From Calcarisporiella thermophila CBS 279.70 (lineage: Eukaryota; Calcarisporiellomycota), in the NCBI RefSeq assembly GCF_041956535.1, contig NW_027192207.1, positions 126,810 to 190,809 of the forward strand: DNA of 64,000 nucleotides, given 5' to 3'. The notes below the pieces were generated by a model. That model was not told where the DNA came from. It ran no database searches and saw only the letters and a program-made list of their open reading frames with translations. Of this stretch, positions 31,771 through 44,656 are shown piece by piece; positions within the stretch are counted from its first letter, which is position 1, and each line of letters starts with the position of its first letter. The translations under genes were made by a program, and so were the position numbers.

Positions 31771-33172
31771 ATGCCGATCCGAGCTAAGAGCTGGTCTTTC
31801 GCTACTACGATCCCGGAATTTACAGGGCCATTTCGTGTGGGCTGCCATGACATTGAGCTGGTTTACAAAGGCGGTATGTCTGAGGGACATCCCGAAGAAG
31901 GCTCAAAAGTTGCCGGCGAGAAACTGAGCAAAGGACTGGAAGGCCTTCTTGTTCGCCTATATTATCCAGCTGAACCCCAGAACAATCACTTGACGAGCTG
32001 GTTGCCGACTCCGATGAATCTGTATGGTCAAGGTGAGATCTCGAAATTTGTCATTTTATCATTAGCCACTATTAATTCGAGCTTGTTAGGTTACGGCGAT
32101 TTCGCTAAAATTCCCAAGTGGATCTCCACACCCGTTTTCGTGTGGTCTCTTATGTACACCAAGATCCCTGCATTCTTGAATGCGCCGTTAGCCTCCGACA
32201 AGAACCGCTTCCCAGTGGTGGTGTTCTCTCATGGGATTGGCTGCAATCGCTCCACGTATTCGTATATATGTGGTCAGCTTGCAAGTGCAGGCTGCGTGGT
32301 ATGTGCTGTGGAGCACCGTGACGGTTCAGCTTCCTTCTCTCATGTAAAACGAAAGCAGCCACTCGAATACGTGCATCCCGTTGATCCATCTGCAATGGAA
32401 TTCCGGCGAGAGCAGGTGAAGCACAGGCTTGAGGAAGTAAACGCCTGTTGGGAGCTAGTGAAGAAGCTTGAAGATGGGCATCTGGTCGAGAATATTTTCG
32501 AGGAGAGAATTGACCTTGGGCAGTTCAAAGGTCGACTGGATCTCGAGAATGCGGTAATGGCGGGTCACTCTTTTGGTGGCTGCACAACGGCAAGTATCTT
32601 GCATCCTATGGCCACATTTTTTCATGAGTTTACTAACTTCCTCTTTTTCTTAGATCGAGGTACTAAAGAATCCGGATGCTCCTTTCAAAGTTGGCATCAC
32701 TCTTGACCCTTGGATGGAACCTTTCTTGGGAACACCCACAGTCACTCGTCCATTGATTGTGATTAATAGCGAAGGATTCACGAAATGGTTGCTCAACTTT
32801 AGGCTTGTTGAGGCTATGATGAAGAATGCACCTAAGAACTCTAGATTATTCACCATTCTTGGTAGCGGACATCAGAATCATAGCGATATTCCAGTAAGTC
32901 ATCGCAACCTAGATAGTGTTCCGTCCTTCATCTCTAACATTCGATTTTATTTTTTATCTTTTAAATAGGCGCTTTTCCCAACGCTCAGTCGTCGTTTCAC
33001 TAAATCAACTGGACCTATGGATCCCGCACTTGCTCTAGAGTTAAACGCAAGACTCATTTTCGAGTTTTTGCGCCAGTATGTCCCGAATATTGCTGAAAAG
33101 ATTCCTGTCGATTCGAAGATACTATCGGATAACCCAACAGAGCGGCCGGTTGAAATCCAAATTCATCAATAG
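31771..33172 (+). CDS. PAF-acetylhydrolase-type phospholipase (alpha/beta hydrolase)
   Basis: Exons 31771-32032, 32090-32589, 32654-32893 and 32969-33172 give 401 residues. The second intron appears to be GC-AG. The first intron lies in an open frame, but splicing restores the family pattern. Key parts: 'RFPVVVFSHGIGCNRSTYS', 'CAVEHRDGSASFSH', the nucleophile elbow 'AGHSFGGCTT', the Asp in 'ITLDPWMEPFLGTP', and the His in 'LGSGHQNHSDIPALFP'. These make the Ser-Asp-His triad of plasma/type II PAF acetylhydrolases, which remove short or oxidised sn-2 acyl chains from phospholipids. There is no signal peptide, so a cytosolic type II-like enzyme is likely. Length fits type II (392 aa in humans). 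Confidence 0.92.
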
Positions 33173-34046
33173 CAAACTTATTTATTAGACGTTGAACAAT
33201 CTATTGCCTTTCTCCGCCAATTTATATCTATATTGAGACATCTTATCCTATACGACCACTTCATTAATTTTATGCAATATACATATTTAAAAACAGCCCC
33301 ATCTGATTTTCTTGTTCTCCTTATCTCCCATTCCAAATATTCTGGAATCTATACGCTGTGGAGATGATTGACTGACAAACTGAGCTTGAATTTAATCGGA
33401 CACTGGGTTTATAGGTCATTCGAATAAATAGCACGAATACACATACTCGGGCAAAAGTATCGCCAGAAGTAGGGGTTAGGGGTACTTGCTTAGTAACACG
33501 CGTGTACAATTGGCTTTGATAATTGTCATGATTTTTCGAATTATATTATCTAGATATCCGGGAAGTGCCTCCTTTCAAACGAACACTTCCCAAGGGTCAC
33601 AAAGGACTTTTAAATAAACGAGAAAAATCTTTGTCCACTTATATTAGACAGTAACATTAAGTCTATAATTTCAACCATTTAATCTACTAGTTTGCGATGC
33701 ACTGAGCATCCAAAGTCTGGTAACAACTAAGTACTCGTGAATTTGTGATTCTTTTTTCAAATGGCCTCACTCTTGTAAAATGAAGCTGACAATAGGCTAA
33801 AAATAGGCATTGAACATTATAACTGCCTGAAAACTTCATCCAAGAAAGTGTCACATTTCCTTTAGAGTCTCATAAGCGGGCCTTGATCTTGCCGACCAAA
33901 AAGATATTTTTTCTAGAGAGTTGAAAATCAATTTTCGATTTTGATATTCGCATAATTTACCAAGATAAAACGCAGAATTCACGAGGCGCAGTTTCATATA
34001 TATTTTGGCCACCGAGGAAGCAACTGGGGAGTGAAGGGTTGTGAAA
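33173..34046. other. Intergenic region, nothing recognised
   Basis: About 870 nt, AT-rich, between the lipase 3' end and the HLTF start. A minus-strand ORF (33851-34252) overlaps HLTF exon 1 antisense and has no domain. Confidence 0.55.
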
Positions 34047-37000
34047 ATGGGAGGGGAGAAGCGTAAAATTACCTCGATCAAGAGAAGAAAAAAAGATGAA
34101 GGAGAAGATGAAGGGATTAATGTTGAAACCTCATCCACGTCGCGAAAGAAAAACCCAAAGAAACGGTATAAGGTTACCTCTAGATTTAGACTACCAAATC
34201 GCAGCAATGGACAAGGTTGGATTATCACTACCGTGTGAATAAAGTAATTCAATCAAGCTAATGAGAGATTCTTTGTCTCTTATTTTAGATCATAATGACG
34301 TGCTAGGCGTAGAGCAACGTACCAGCGGAAATTCAAACGTACATTCGCAAGAGCTCGGGGAAGAGCATTTGTCGGAGCTAGAGCAAGAAGAAGAGGCCGA
34401 ATATGTAGAATTCGGTCATCTGTTGACAAGAATTGTTGGAATCCGTTATTACACAGGCATAATTAATGTGGGGGAAATGACAGTTTTCAAGCGAGAGCCC
34501 CATAATCCTTACGATGAAAATGCTATACGAGTAGATAACATGAGTCAATTACAAGTAAGTTTGATTGTTGGCTTATAATTGCCACTTCTAAGTAGGAACA
34601 TATTGTATTAGGTCGGCCACATCCCTCGCGATAAAGCAGCAATATTAGCCCCTCTTCTTGATGCAAAAAGACTCGTAATGGAAGGTGATATTGTTTATAT
34701 TCAATTGATTATCATCAAGGATATTAAATTTTTATTGCCAGGAATTGTCTCTGGCCGTGCCCGCACTTATGATATTCCGTTGTTGCTGACGTTTTATGCG
34801 TCTCCTCACGATATCCCAAATGTAAAACGCGTGTTAGCAATGCAAGGTATTGATGTAGGCTTGCCCAAGCCTACTATTAAGATGGGAAGGCAATCTCTGC
34901 CCGTGAAAATGGACGAGTCGTGGGGTGAGCTGATGGCTGCGACGCAAAAATTGGACCAAAAGAGATCTCAGCAACTCCTTGATAAAATTGGAATAAGTGT
35001 CAAAGACCTCGGTAATATTTTATTACGGGTATCTTGGCTGTAACATTTGCTAAAGTTTCTCTAACATGACCCATGTAGCTAAACTTCAAAAAGCAAGCCA
35101 GCCAGAAAATCTTCGAACTAAACTCCTTCCTTTTCAGCTTCAGGGCCTACAATGGTTGCTTGATCATGAGCATCCACAATTGCCCGAAGGGAAAAAGATC
35201 GAACAGTTCTGGAAGGTTCAATCAAGCACTGCTGGTTCTTCCTCAAAAACTTCTGAGCCCATATATAACAACATTCTCACAAATCATTCCATGAAAACCA
35301 GGCCTAATCTTATGCGAGGCGGAATTCTGTCGGGTACGAGCATCATTATTTCGTGAACGGTCCCACTTTTTATTTTCATGAGCATTATAATAATTGCCCT
35401 GATCCCCTTAGATTCTATGGGACTCGGAAAGACGCTGCAGATTATCGCCCTGATAGTAAGCGACCCCACCGGCAAAAACCTTGTCCAAAATCCGGTGGCC
35501 TCTGATCCTAGTTACAGTAAAACTACTCTCGTAGTTGTGCCATTGAGTGTTATCGGTAATTGGGTGGTGGGTAAACTAGATTAATACAATTATTCCTGTA
35601 AAAGTTTAAACTAAGCTTCTATAGTCTTTCAGACACAATTCGCTTCACATGTCAGTCCCGAGTACGAATTCAAGGGCTATGTATACCATGGTCCCGATCG
35701 TAATGATGATCCAAAATTTCTGATGCAGCACGACTATGTTATCACCACCTACTCAACGCTGTCACAAGATGATATTCCTAAAGGAAAAGGCAAAGCGAAA
35801 GTAAGAGGGCTATTTGGTGTTAAATGGCGCCGTGTTGTGTTAGACGAGGGGTGAATTTATGAATGATCTAAGGAGATGTATTCTCGCTTCATTTAACGCC
35901 AATGCTTTTTATCTAGACATTTGATCAAAAATCATTCCACCAAGACCGCACAAGCATGCACAGCTCTCAGTGCCGAGCGCCGAATCATCCTCACTGGAAC
36001 ACCTATTCAAAACTCTCTTAATGATCTCTATTCCATGCTGAAATTCCTACACTTTTCACCGCTAGATGACAGAGATTTTTGGCGCTCGTGTATCTGGAGG
36101 CCAATGAAAATCGGGGTATTACACTAGTGGTTTTCTTCCTGTTTTCCTGTTACTTTGCGATTTATTTTTATTCTATAGAATCTTGAAGGTCTATCTCGAC
36201 TGAAAGCTCTGTTGCAGTTTATCAATCTACGGCGCACGAAGGAAATGGAGTTCAACGGCAAGCCCATCCTCCATTTGCCTCCCTGCGAATCCTTCCTATA
36301 CAAAGTCAAGTTCCCGCCAAGCTTACAGAAGAAATATACACGTCTTGAAAAAGAGGCCAAAACTCTATTGAGAGATTGCATCCAGAGTGGAGGTCAGAAT
36401 TCCGTGTTGAGTAACTATATGGTGTTTCTCTCCCTGCTTACTCGCCTGAGGCAGCTTTGTGACCACGAGGCACTCATGCCTGACGAAATTACTGAGATGC
36501 TAGAATCGGCGGCAGCAACGACGAATATAGACAAGGAGGTTCTAAAGCAGCTCATAGAAGCACTACAAATGGCAATCGACTCGAATGACGATTGTTGTAT
36601 TTGTCTCGAGACTATAAGCGAGCCAGTTGTGACACCTTGTCGTCATGTGTTCGACTTGAAATGCATCGAAAAGGTGCTGGAAGTGAACCCGAGCTGTCCA
36701 ATGTGCCGGGGAAAAGTAGAATTAAAAGAGTTGATAACAATGCCCGAAGGGAAGGAGATGGATGCTGAGTTGACTTCACGGGAGGAAAAGGGCAAACGAG
36801 TGTTAAGCTTGAGCCCGAAGATCGAAGCTTTATTAAAGTTTTTGAAAAGTAAAATGCCGCCGCTCTAATGAATCCTATGTGCTGTGATTGATTTATGTTG
36901 TATTTACAGATTCGCATACTCAAGATACCACCACTAAATCGGTTGTGTTTTCGCAATGGACCTCCTTCCTTGATCTCGTTGAGCCCCACTTGGAGGAGGC

Positions 37001-37525
37001 TGGCCTCCAGTATGTTAGGCTTGATGGAAAGGTGAGCACATTCGAGGAAGATATCGTGACACAATAAAAAGTGGGCAACTATATAAGAGCCTTTCTTTTT
37101 TACTCTAGATGCCGAGTGTCAAGCGAGAAGCTGCTATCGATGCATTCCAGACGGATCCGAATGTGACCGTGTTTCTTATGAGCCTGAAATGCGGCAGCTT
37201 GGGCTTGAACCTCACCGCCGCCAATCAAGTTTTCTTGCTCGACCCTTGGTGGAATCCTGCAGTGGAGGACCAGGCCACAGACCGCATTTATCGCCTCGGT
37301 CAGACGCGTCCCGTGCGGATCTTCCGGCTCGTAATAGAAAATACGGTCGAGGACCGTGTAATAGAGCGGCAAAACATTAAGCGTAAGCTGGCTGCACAGG
37401 CGCTCGGAGATACACAAAAAGGGAATGTTGAGCGGGGATGCGAGCAGCGTATGGATGATTTAATGGCATTATTATTGGCCGATGAATCTCCTGGGGCCTC
37501 CTCCGCCGGTAACAGTGGTAAATAA
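34047..37525 (+). CDS. HLTF: HLTF/RAD5-type translocase: HIRAN + SNF2 ATPase + RING
   Basis: Ten exons (34047-34215, 34289-34554, 34612-35011, 35079-35333, 35412-35566, 35633-35850, 35917-36115, 36179-36848, 36910-37031, 37109-37525) give 956 residues, near human HLTF (1009). Order: basic N-terminus; HIRAN domain ('[15 protein letters not shown]', '[16 protein letters not shown]', '[11 protein letters not shown]'); SNF2 with Walker A '[12 protein letters not shown]', DEGH box, '[17 protein letters not shown]'; a C3HC4 RING ('[20 protein letters not shown]'...'[10 protein letters not shown]') inserted between the ATPase lobes; helicase C ('[17 protein letters not shown]', '[20 protein letters not shown]'). 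HLTF polyubiquitinates PCNA and reverses stalled forks; HIRAN grips 3' ssDNA ends. All motifs look intact. The donor at 35567 could shift by one codon. Confidence 0.94.
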
Positions 37526-37998
37526 CATAGCCATGCTCACATATAGCGTGTCTGCGAAATTTGGTTTATTCAGCGGGAACGAGGGTGGGGCATTGATTGA
37601 AAAAGCAAAGTATGGTTCCGTTTTACTGAGCTCGTTTGTAAAGACACATCAATTGTGCAACAAAATAAAATGATCGGCTTCTGATTTTTGTATTAATTAG
37701 CGAATTTTATTACTTGAAAATAATGAGTAATAATATATATGAAGAAAAAGTCAATAATAATATATAGATACAAGAGCAAAAAAACGTGGAACTATATTTT
37801 GAAAAAAAAAAAAGTCTCTTGAATGGCTCAAGACCAAAAATAGCTTGAAGCAGGATGAAAGAAAAAAAAATATAAAAAAAAAGATAAGGTATATTCATTT
37901 ACACAAAAATAAAAGAAATGTAGTGTCAAAAAAAGTTAGCCTAAAAGGAGGATTAAAAAATATATATAATATAATATAATATAGAGAGAGGAAGCAAA
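37526..37998. other. Convergent 3' intergenic region, A-rich
   Basis: About 470 nt between the HLTF and PPS1 stops, with several A-runs and TA-rich sequence on the + strand. Nothing else recognised. Confidence 0.6.
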
Positions 37999-40760
37999 TT
38001 AATTTATATAGCAAAGGTTCAATGCGTGCACTTCCTTAGCCAGCACGCTCCAAAAGATACTCCGTCGGCCGCGAAGACGATGTTCATGCTGCAGTAGTTC
38101 GTACATAAACTTAAGGTTGGGTTGGATGATGACGTTAAGCCGGCGTGCACGAACATAGAGATAGGCTTGGGCGAGAGAGAGGTTCAAGTGATACATCACA
38201 TAAGCGATAACAATCGTGGCAGAACGGGACACACCAACTCGGCAGTGAACAAGAACCGTGCCGTTTTGACGACGTGCGTTTTCTAGATATACACAATAAA
38301 AAGCATGAATGCCTAGATTTTAAGGGTGATTCTCAATATGTAGCTCAACAATACCTATAAATTCCACACATTCATCAATGTAATGCCACAGAGAGTCGAT
38401 ACCATCGTCGAAGCAGTTCTCCACAAACTTCAGCTCAAATGTATCGCGTGGCAAGTTTGCAAACTCCCCTACGCTCACCACGTGGGTTATTCCGAGCGCA
38501 CGGAGCATGGCTGGGTTAGACGCGTGATTTAAATTACCAAGATACAGAAACGGTTGGATACGGGAGGGAAAACTGCCTTCAAACTGTGGAACGTAGAACC
38601 ATGGAAATCGTTCTCTAGACTCGCGCTGAAGAACATCTAGTGCCGGGTCTCCTGCGAATGGATCAGTGCCATATATGAGACCAGAGCATGGCGCGGCCAG
38701 AATCATGGGGGGTACATCTGAGAAGTTCCCGAATGCCTCAAGATCAGAATCGTCATCATCGTCATCCTCCACGATATCATCGTCGTCCTCAATAATGACA
38801 TCCTCACTACCGTCATCTTCATCATCAATAGCCTCACAGAGTTCCATTTCTTTATCCTCTTCATTGTCTTGGTTTGCATGTGTGTTTGCCGAATTGAGCT
38901 CTCCGGAAGCTCCATTCTCGTGAGATCCAGTATCACCATCTGCTAAATTGCTCTGATGATCATGATTTGTCGCTTTCTCAGTATCATTTGTATTGGGGGT
39001 CTGCTTGCCATTGTTGCCTGATTCTGAACTGATTGGGCTTGGCTCTTGTGCTCCATGTCCATTTATTTTCTTTGTCTGCTTTCCTACTCCATTCTGATCT
39101 GCCTCAGCCGGTCGCTTCGCTACTCCATTTCCGGAGCCAAGTATATCAGACAAGGAATCTTTGCCCAGTATAAGTCGCCATATCCGTGTTTCTATCCGTT
39201 TAAGCACCTCTAGATCAACGGCGTACACAAAAAAACTTCTAGTTTCCTGGAGCTTTAAATAGGCTTCAGGAAGTCGAAGATGGAACTTATACATCAACCA
39301 TGATAACGCAAGCAGGGATGTTTCAGTGTAACCATCTTGGCAATGAATAAGGATATTCTGGGCTCGCGACGCTTGGTCGTCCATGAATGCAAGCAAATGC
39401 AGCAGTCGATGCATAAAGTCCTCAAACATAGCTGGCGTGGTCAGTCCAGCCCCCGAGGAAAGCATGTCCAGGTGAATAAGCTCTGGCGGGGGTTTTGACG
39501 TCGTCACCAAAAAGTCATTGATGGTCTCGCGCGCAAGCGTTAGTGTGCTCGGAGTGGGCATCTCAGCAAGTTCATGAGCTTCAATGCAAATGCTGATATT
39601 ATGGGGATTGTGGCTGTGCCCCTCGTGATTGAGAGTGGGTGCAGGGGGATCGCCATCCAACGTTTGGTCTTGCGATTTGGCTGCAAATTCCGGTGACTGC
39701 AATTGGCCTGCTGATTCAATATCCATTGCCACAGGATCAAGAGCAGGTAGAGAGGGCACATTTTGAGTGTTGCCGAGCTGCAGGGATGCGGGGGGAAGAG
39801 GAAAATGTAAATAATATTCAGGAAGGAAAGGAAAGAGTTAGATATAGATACCCATATATGAGGGCTAATTTCTGAAGCCGTTGTTAAAAGCCGCATCTCC
39901 TCGCGCTCTTCCTCCCAGAAGTTGAATTTGTTCACAGGCATACCCTTACTATCCAATAGAACCAGAGAGGGGAATTGTTCCTCAATAACGGAAAAAGGAT
40001 CTGAAGCATAACCAAAAATAAAGGAAGAAGGGCCTTTAGTTGAGCGCTGGAGGGTTAAAGTTAATCATTTAGGCGGGTTACCAGTTATAACAAAAGTGTG
40101 ATATTCTAGTTTAGGTCTTGTAGAGGGGTCAGCACGCAAGGCCTGCTGTGCCCAAGATATCTGCTTTGCAATTTCTAGCACTTTCTCATCCACGCCGTTC
40201 TCCCCATACACCACAATATCAGAAATCAGCGCATACTTCGCAACTTGAATTTTGAAATTTCGTAAATTGATTAAAGGCTCACTGTTTTCGCTCTGGACGA
40301 AATTGCGCTGATCAGTTGGTTGTTGCTCATCTGCATTGGAAGAAACTGCATCAACAGATGGAGGCGGAGTAGCCGCGGTTGCTGATGCGAGAATCTCTCC
40401 AGGCAACACTGATCCGACAATGGAGCACCTTCTTACATCATCACCCCCGTGCACTACTGTCAGACCCCGATGTTGCGGAATTTCCACTTTTGTTACGTTG
40501 AAGAACAGATTTTGGTGGTAATTCTTGCCATCAACGCCATGTAACCAAGGGAAGAGAATGTCATTTGGAAGCGGAGTGCGGTGGTAGAGGTCCTGGATTT
40601 CGAAGTAGTAAGATGCGGTGACCCCGTATATGGATGGATTGTCGCAGATCAGCTCACATCGGGAGAGATCTACGCTGAATTCAGTACCAGCTGTTTCGGC
40701 GGATTGAGGCGTGGGCGCTTTCATCAAATCCTCTTTGATTAAGATGTCGCTTTGAGCCAT
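37999..40760 (-). CDS. PPS1: PPS1-type dual-specificity phosphatase with inactive N-terminal phosphatase repeat
   Basis: Exons 40760-40082, 40000-39852, 39777-38355 and 38282-37999 give 844 residues. The start is the first ATG ('[12 protein letters not shown]'). The N-terminal domain has the Pps1-family 'FPWLHG', 'LTVVHGGDD', '[20 protein letters not shown]' and 'YHTFVIT' blocks. A middle phosphatase-like fold carries '[20 protein letters not shown]', where the P-loop lacks the catalytic Arg. A long acidic linker with Asp runs follows. The C-terminal domain '[20 protein letters not shown]' to '[20 protein letters not shown]' keeps Cys and Arg and should be active. Yeast Pps1 dephosphorylates Tyr and Ser/Thr and affects S phase. 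Splicing across the 40081-40001 intron unites what look like two ORFs. Confidence 0.92.
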
Positions 40761-41907
40761 GAGTTCATTCACACCAGGAAAATGAAACGATTATAATAGA
40801 ATACGGTAGCTGACTCAAAATGGCAATGGTTTGGAGAGAAAGTCCAGGAACATGTAGCAGCAGTATGCTCTCAGCACTCGATTCTTTGTTCTCCCCTTGC
40901 AACTTGCGATTGCTGTGACACAAGTTTCGCGAGAATAAGGTGGGAATGAAAATTGGACGGTTGCAAGATGGTGGCTTGGATCTCGATTGGAGATTTTCCT
41001 TCAAGCCTGTCTCTTCCCGAGAAGAGGCGACTGATTGGAGAGGACTGAAACCTCAGCAATTCCTCGGGCTAGATCAAACAAATAGTATATAGTTTCGGTT
41101 AGCTGAGCGCCCTAGGAACGCTAGCACGGTTCCTCATGAACTTCCGTAGCAATTGGCTTGGAAGTACTGTGGAAGGGGGATGGAGTTCAGGAATAATAAG
41201 AGCCATTGTCAAGTGTGAAGCTTGCTAACACGTTCAATATAGCAATTGGTTATTATTCGCAAACAATATGCGCAGTTTTTATTTAAGACCTGTTTGGGTG
41301 CGAGCAATGGGGAAATCTCAGGAGAAAAAAAAAAATTGGCCAACAGGTTTTACAATTGTTATTGTTAGACTAGACCGATACATCTCACAGCCAGAATGGG
41401 ACCCCTACTTGAATAACGCAGAGATGCTTGGAAACTCAACGATATTTTCAAAAAGACAGATTGAATTCTATTTTAAATTTTCCGAGGATTTGAAAGGCTT
41501 CCCTTATTGTGCTCGTGTTTGTAGCCAATCTTAATAAAAGATATTCGTGGCATCAAACCGATATAACCATATATTTCAATTCTGATGATAATATCATCTG
41601 TGCCTAGTCCAATCACGATATCATCGTGAGCACTGCGTCTTTTTTAAAGCAAGTTCGATTCCTTTTTCGACTGAGTAGCTCGGGAGGCTCAAGTAGTTTG
41701 AATGACAGGAAAAGCTTAAATCAAGATTCTAACTTGTTTCAACAGCAGCCTTGATCTACAATTTTCATATCGGGATTATGTACACAATATTAAGATATTT
41801 TGTGTATTTGCTCGTTCTATTATAGCTTTTTATAACCAATTCCTTATATAAAAATTCGCCTGCAGTCTGGGATTCATCCCCCCATAACCGATTGCTCCAC
41901 CCCTCCT
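40761..41907. other. Intergenic region between PPS1 start and PUS7 end
   Basis: About 1.15 kb. Contains the PPS1 promoter and the PUS7 3' flank. An 88-codon ORF at 41268-41534 (+) has no supporting feature. A short palindrome 'cacgatatcatcgtg' lies at about 41616-41630. No RNA gene was seen. Confidence 0.5.
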
Positions 41908-44656
41908 TCATTCATTAAGTTTAGCTTGGAAAGCTGAGGAAGTGTCCAACTTAATCACTTCACGGAGTGCCATAGTCGCATACTGGCTGGTTTTTAGGGT
42001 AAGTTGGAGGCGTAGTGCGAGATATTTCCCATCTAAATCGAAATAGGTTTCAATATGTAAATTTACGTCTTTAAATTGACGAAAGAGTAAAATGTTTACC
42101 TGCCACTCCTTGAGGCTCTGGGACATTCTCCAGAATTTCAAGGTCAGTTCTACAGAGGGGAAGGTTTGGGTCATCATAGCGGAGCAGCGACCTTGGAAAA
42201 TATAAAGAAATTAAGTAATAGGTATACTAGGCCATATTAATATAAAATTTAAATTACCACGAGACGTTTCCGGGTTTAGAAACTATATTGCGGTAATTGC
42301 CGGAAAGTGAATAATCCCTGTGAATCCTCAAAATTATCAATCTCTTCTTACTTCATATGCAGTTAGTTGGTAAACCTACTTTATATTTCGCCTCATATTA
42401 TAAGGATCGAGCCCATCTTGCTGCATAGCCTCCTTATACATCTCTCCAATATCATTAGCTGGATATGTCACGTCATACCCGGGACAAGGAAGTACAACAT
42501 CGTATATTGTGTAATCTGCAATGTCCTTCTCATCCAATATTTTAATTTTCACGTCTTTCACCTTTGGTTTCGTCTCAACTGTCTCTGCTGCCACCTCTTC
42601 GGATTCAATGGAATCATCGTCTCCCTCCTTTACAAGGACGATGTCTCCTGGAACTGGTACGCACCCATACTTGCGAATGCGCTCGGAGGTCATTTTGTTC
42701 CAAATGTAAGATTGATAGGCATGTACGTACATAAGTCTTAAATTACGTGGAATCTAGGACGGATTGGAGTTATAAGTGATGTAGCTCACATAATAAACAG
42801 ATAAGTCCTACTAACCATACTAAAGGCGCCAAGGAAGTCTTTCATATGCCCTTTCTTGACAAATGCGTTCAAAATTGAAGTTTCTGCGACACAGCCTTTC
42901 GAAAATAGTTTCAATGCTGCACTCGGGTCCCGGTATTCCTTCCAATGCAGCCGCGCTTTTTGGTAGTCTTCTCTCTCTACCATCATAAATAACAGTTGGC
43001 TTAATGAAGTTTGGAAACAACGAAATAAAATTCAACCCACCTCCATCCCTAGGATCCATGACTAAATTCACTGCTTCCTCCCACTGTTCCCTCAACAAGG
43101 CAATACCGATTTTGTGGGTTGACACTGAACTCGTTCCAAAACGTTGCATACCGAAATAATTGATGAAGCCGCGGTCTTTTAATGAGATCATGGCTTGATT
43201 TATCGCGTCTTCAGATTCAGCTTTGATATTTCTGGAAAATGGTTTGAGTTCCGCTATTCATCATTTTAATAAAATCTCTAAAACTTCATCCAACCTTAAG
43301 ACTATTTTAAATTGGTTTCCTTTCAAGTCTCCTAACCGCAGAGATCGTTCAACGTATCTAGCATTGCCAAAAGAAATAAGCAGCCGGTTGAATACACTCG
43401 AATGAAGCAATTTTACTTGAAATCACCAAACCGAATTCCATGCCACTTTCCATTCATGTTTGCCAGGCGCTCCGCCTTGAGTTTATGGGCTGTGACCCTC
43501 TGTACGGTTACTCCACGTTTATCCTTTGTGCCTGCATAGCCAAAAATACGACTTGTAGTTCTAGTGAAGATAAAATAATATCGGTTGTCAATGACTGCCT
43601 CCATAATTGTAGTGGCTACTAACATACTTTAATGTTTTACAGATCAGGTTGATTGCCTCCATGGTGTCGCGATTTTCTTTATACAGGCTGAAGCTGCAAA
43701 ACTGTCCTCCAAGTGAATCCCATGATAAATCCTTTGGTCTATTTCGCTTATCTAGTGGTAAAGACATCGAGCTGAGATAATTGACGGATAAATGGTAAAT
43801 TAGAGCTGTTTGCTTACCTCGAAGATCTTTTTTAGTCTTGAATCTAATTCTAATGGATTTTTCACTAGTCTCTGTGACAAGCTTATCACCGTAATACTTT
43901 TTGAAGAAATTGTGAATTTCAGTGCGCTTTTGCTTATCTTCCACTGGCTGAAGAACAAAGAGCAAATAGCAGTGAAACCAATTTCCTTCACACATACATT
44001 TTAGTGCCGTTCTTACCTTAGTTAAGACAAATGTGGGGTCGGAGCCGTTGCTTTCAAGCAGTTTATGTAAAAGCACAATTGTCTCATCATCGAGAACCTT
44101 CTTCATATCTGCGCTTATTTCTTCAGGGCTCGCTCTTGTCTGACAAAGAAATCGAATGCTATCAAAAGAATGGTCATTTGTGGGCTAAAATATAACTTTA
44201 CTTGATCTTCGTCTTTTTCTACGGCTAACTCGGGGGGCGTGAGTTGAGTAAGATAGACTACTTGTCCGTCCTGGTCTACTTCATTGACAATGAAATCCGA
44301 ATACCTTAAAATGATAAGAATAATTTAATGTTAACACTCATTCCTTCAAAATACAAAACATCACAGCAGAATTACCGCTGTTTAATAACTCCAGAAAATC
44401 CAGGGATCGTCGCATCGACGTACTCAGTTATCCCAACGTCAACCTCTCTGATGCGTGGGAATTCCCTCGACTGTTTGTGAGTGTCATTATCTACAGCTAT
44501 TGTCTCGCTAGTCTCAGCTGTGTCTAATGCCGAAGGGGATGTTGTCTCTAAACGTAGCTTTTTGGCTGGATGTGGGCTGGTCTCATCTTCGGTGGATGCC
44601 CGCTTCACCTCCTCCGCCGCAACTACAGCACCGGTCATCGGTGATTGTCCCTCCAT
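41908..44656 (-). CDS. PUS7: tRNA/snRNA pseudouridine synthase, TruD family
   Basis: Multi-exon; first exons 44656-44376, 44304-44202 and from 44139, last exon ending at the stop 41908. The catalytic TruD motif is intact: 'IFGYAGTKDKRGVTVQRVTA' contains the nucleophilic Asp. Other family blocks are 'NPKDLSWDSLGGQF'-like sequence (here 'RPKDLSWDSLGGQFCSFSLY'), 'RDGGGLNFISLFP', 'YFGMQRFG', 'QSYIWNKMTSERIRKYG', and the C-terminal 'LPCPGYDVTYPANDIGEMYK'. The first 60 residues are Thr/Glu-rich with 'PAKKLRL', a possible nuclear signal. Pus7 modifies U13 and U35 of tRNAs and U35 of U2 snRNA. Total is roughly 650-700 residues. Internal splice sites were only partly traced. Confidence 0.93.

Noticed and set aside
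33851-34252. 133-codon minus ORF
   Set aside because: Antisense to HLTF exon 1, which has clear coding support.
40065-40772. Separate gene upstream of PPS1
   Set aside because: It is the N-terminal exon of PPS1: splicing at 40082/40000 restores the family sequence 'YHTFVIT' to 'DPFSVIEE'.
41268-41534. 88-codon + ORF between PPS1 and PUS7
   Set aside because: No homology recalled, A-run inside, no splice partner.
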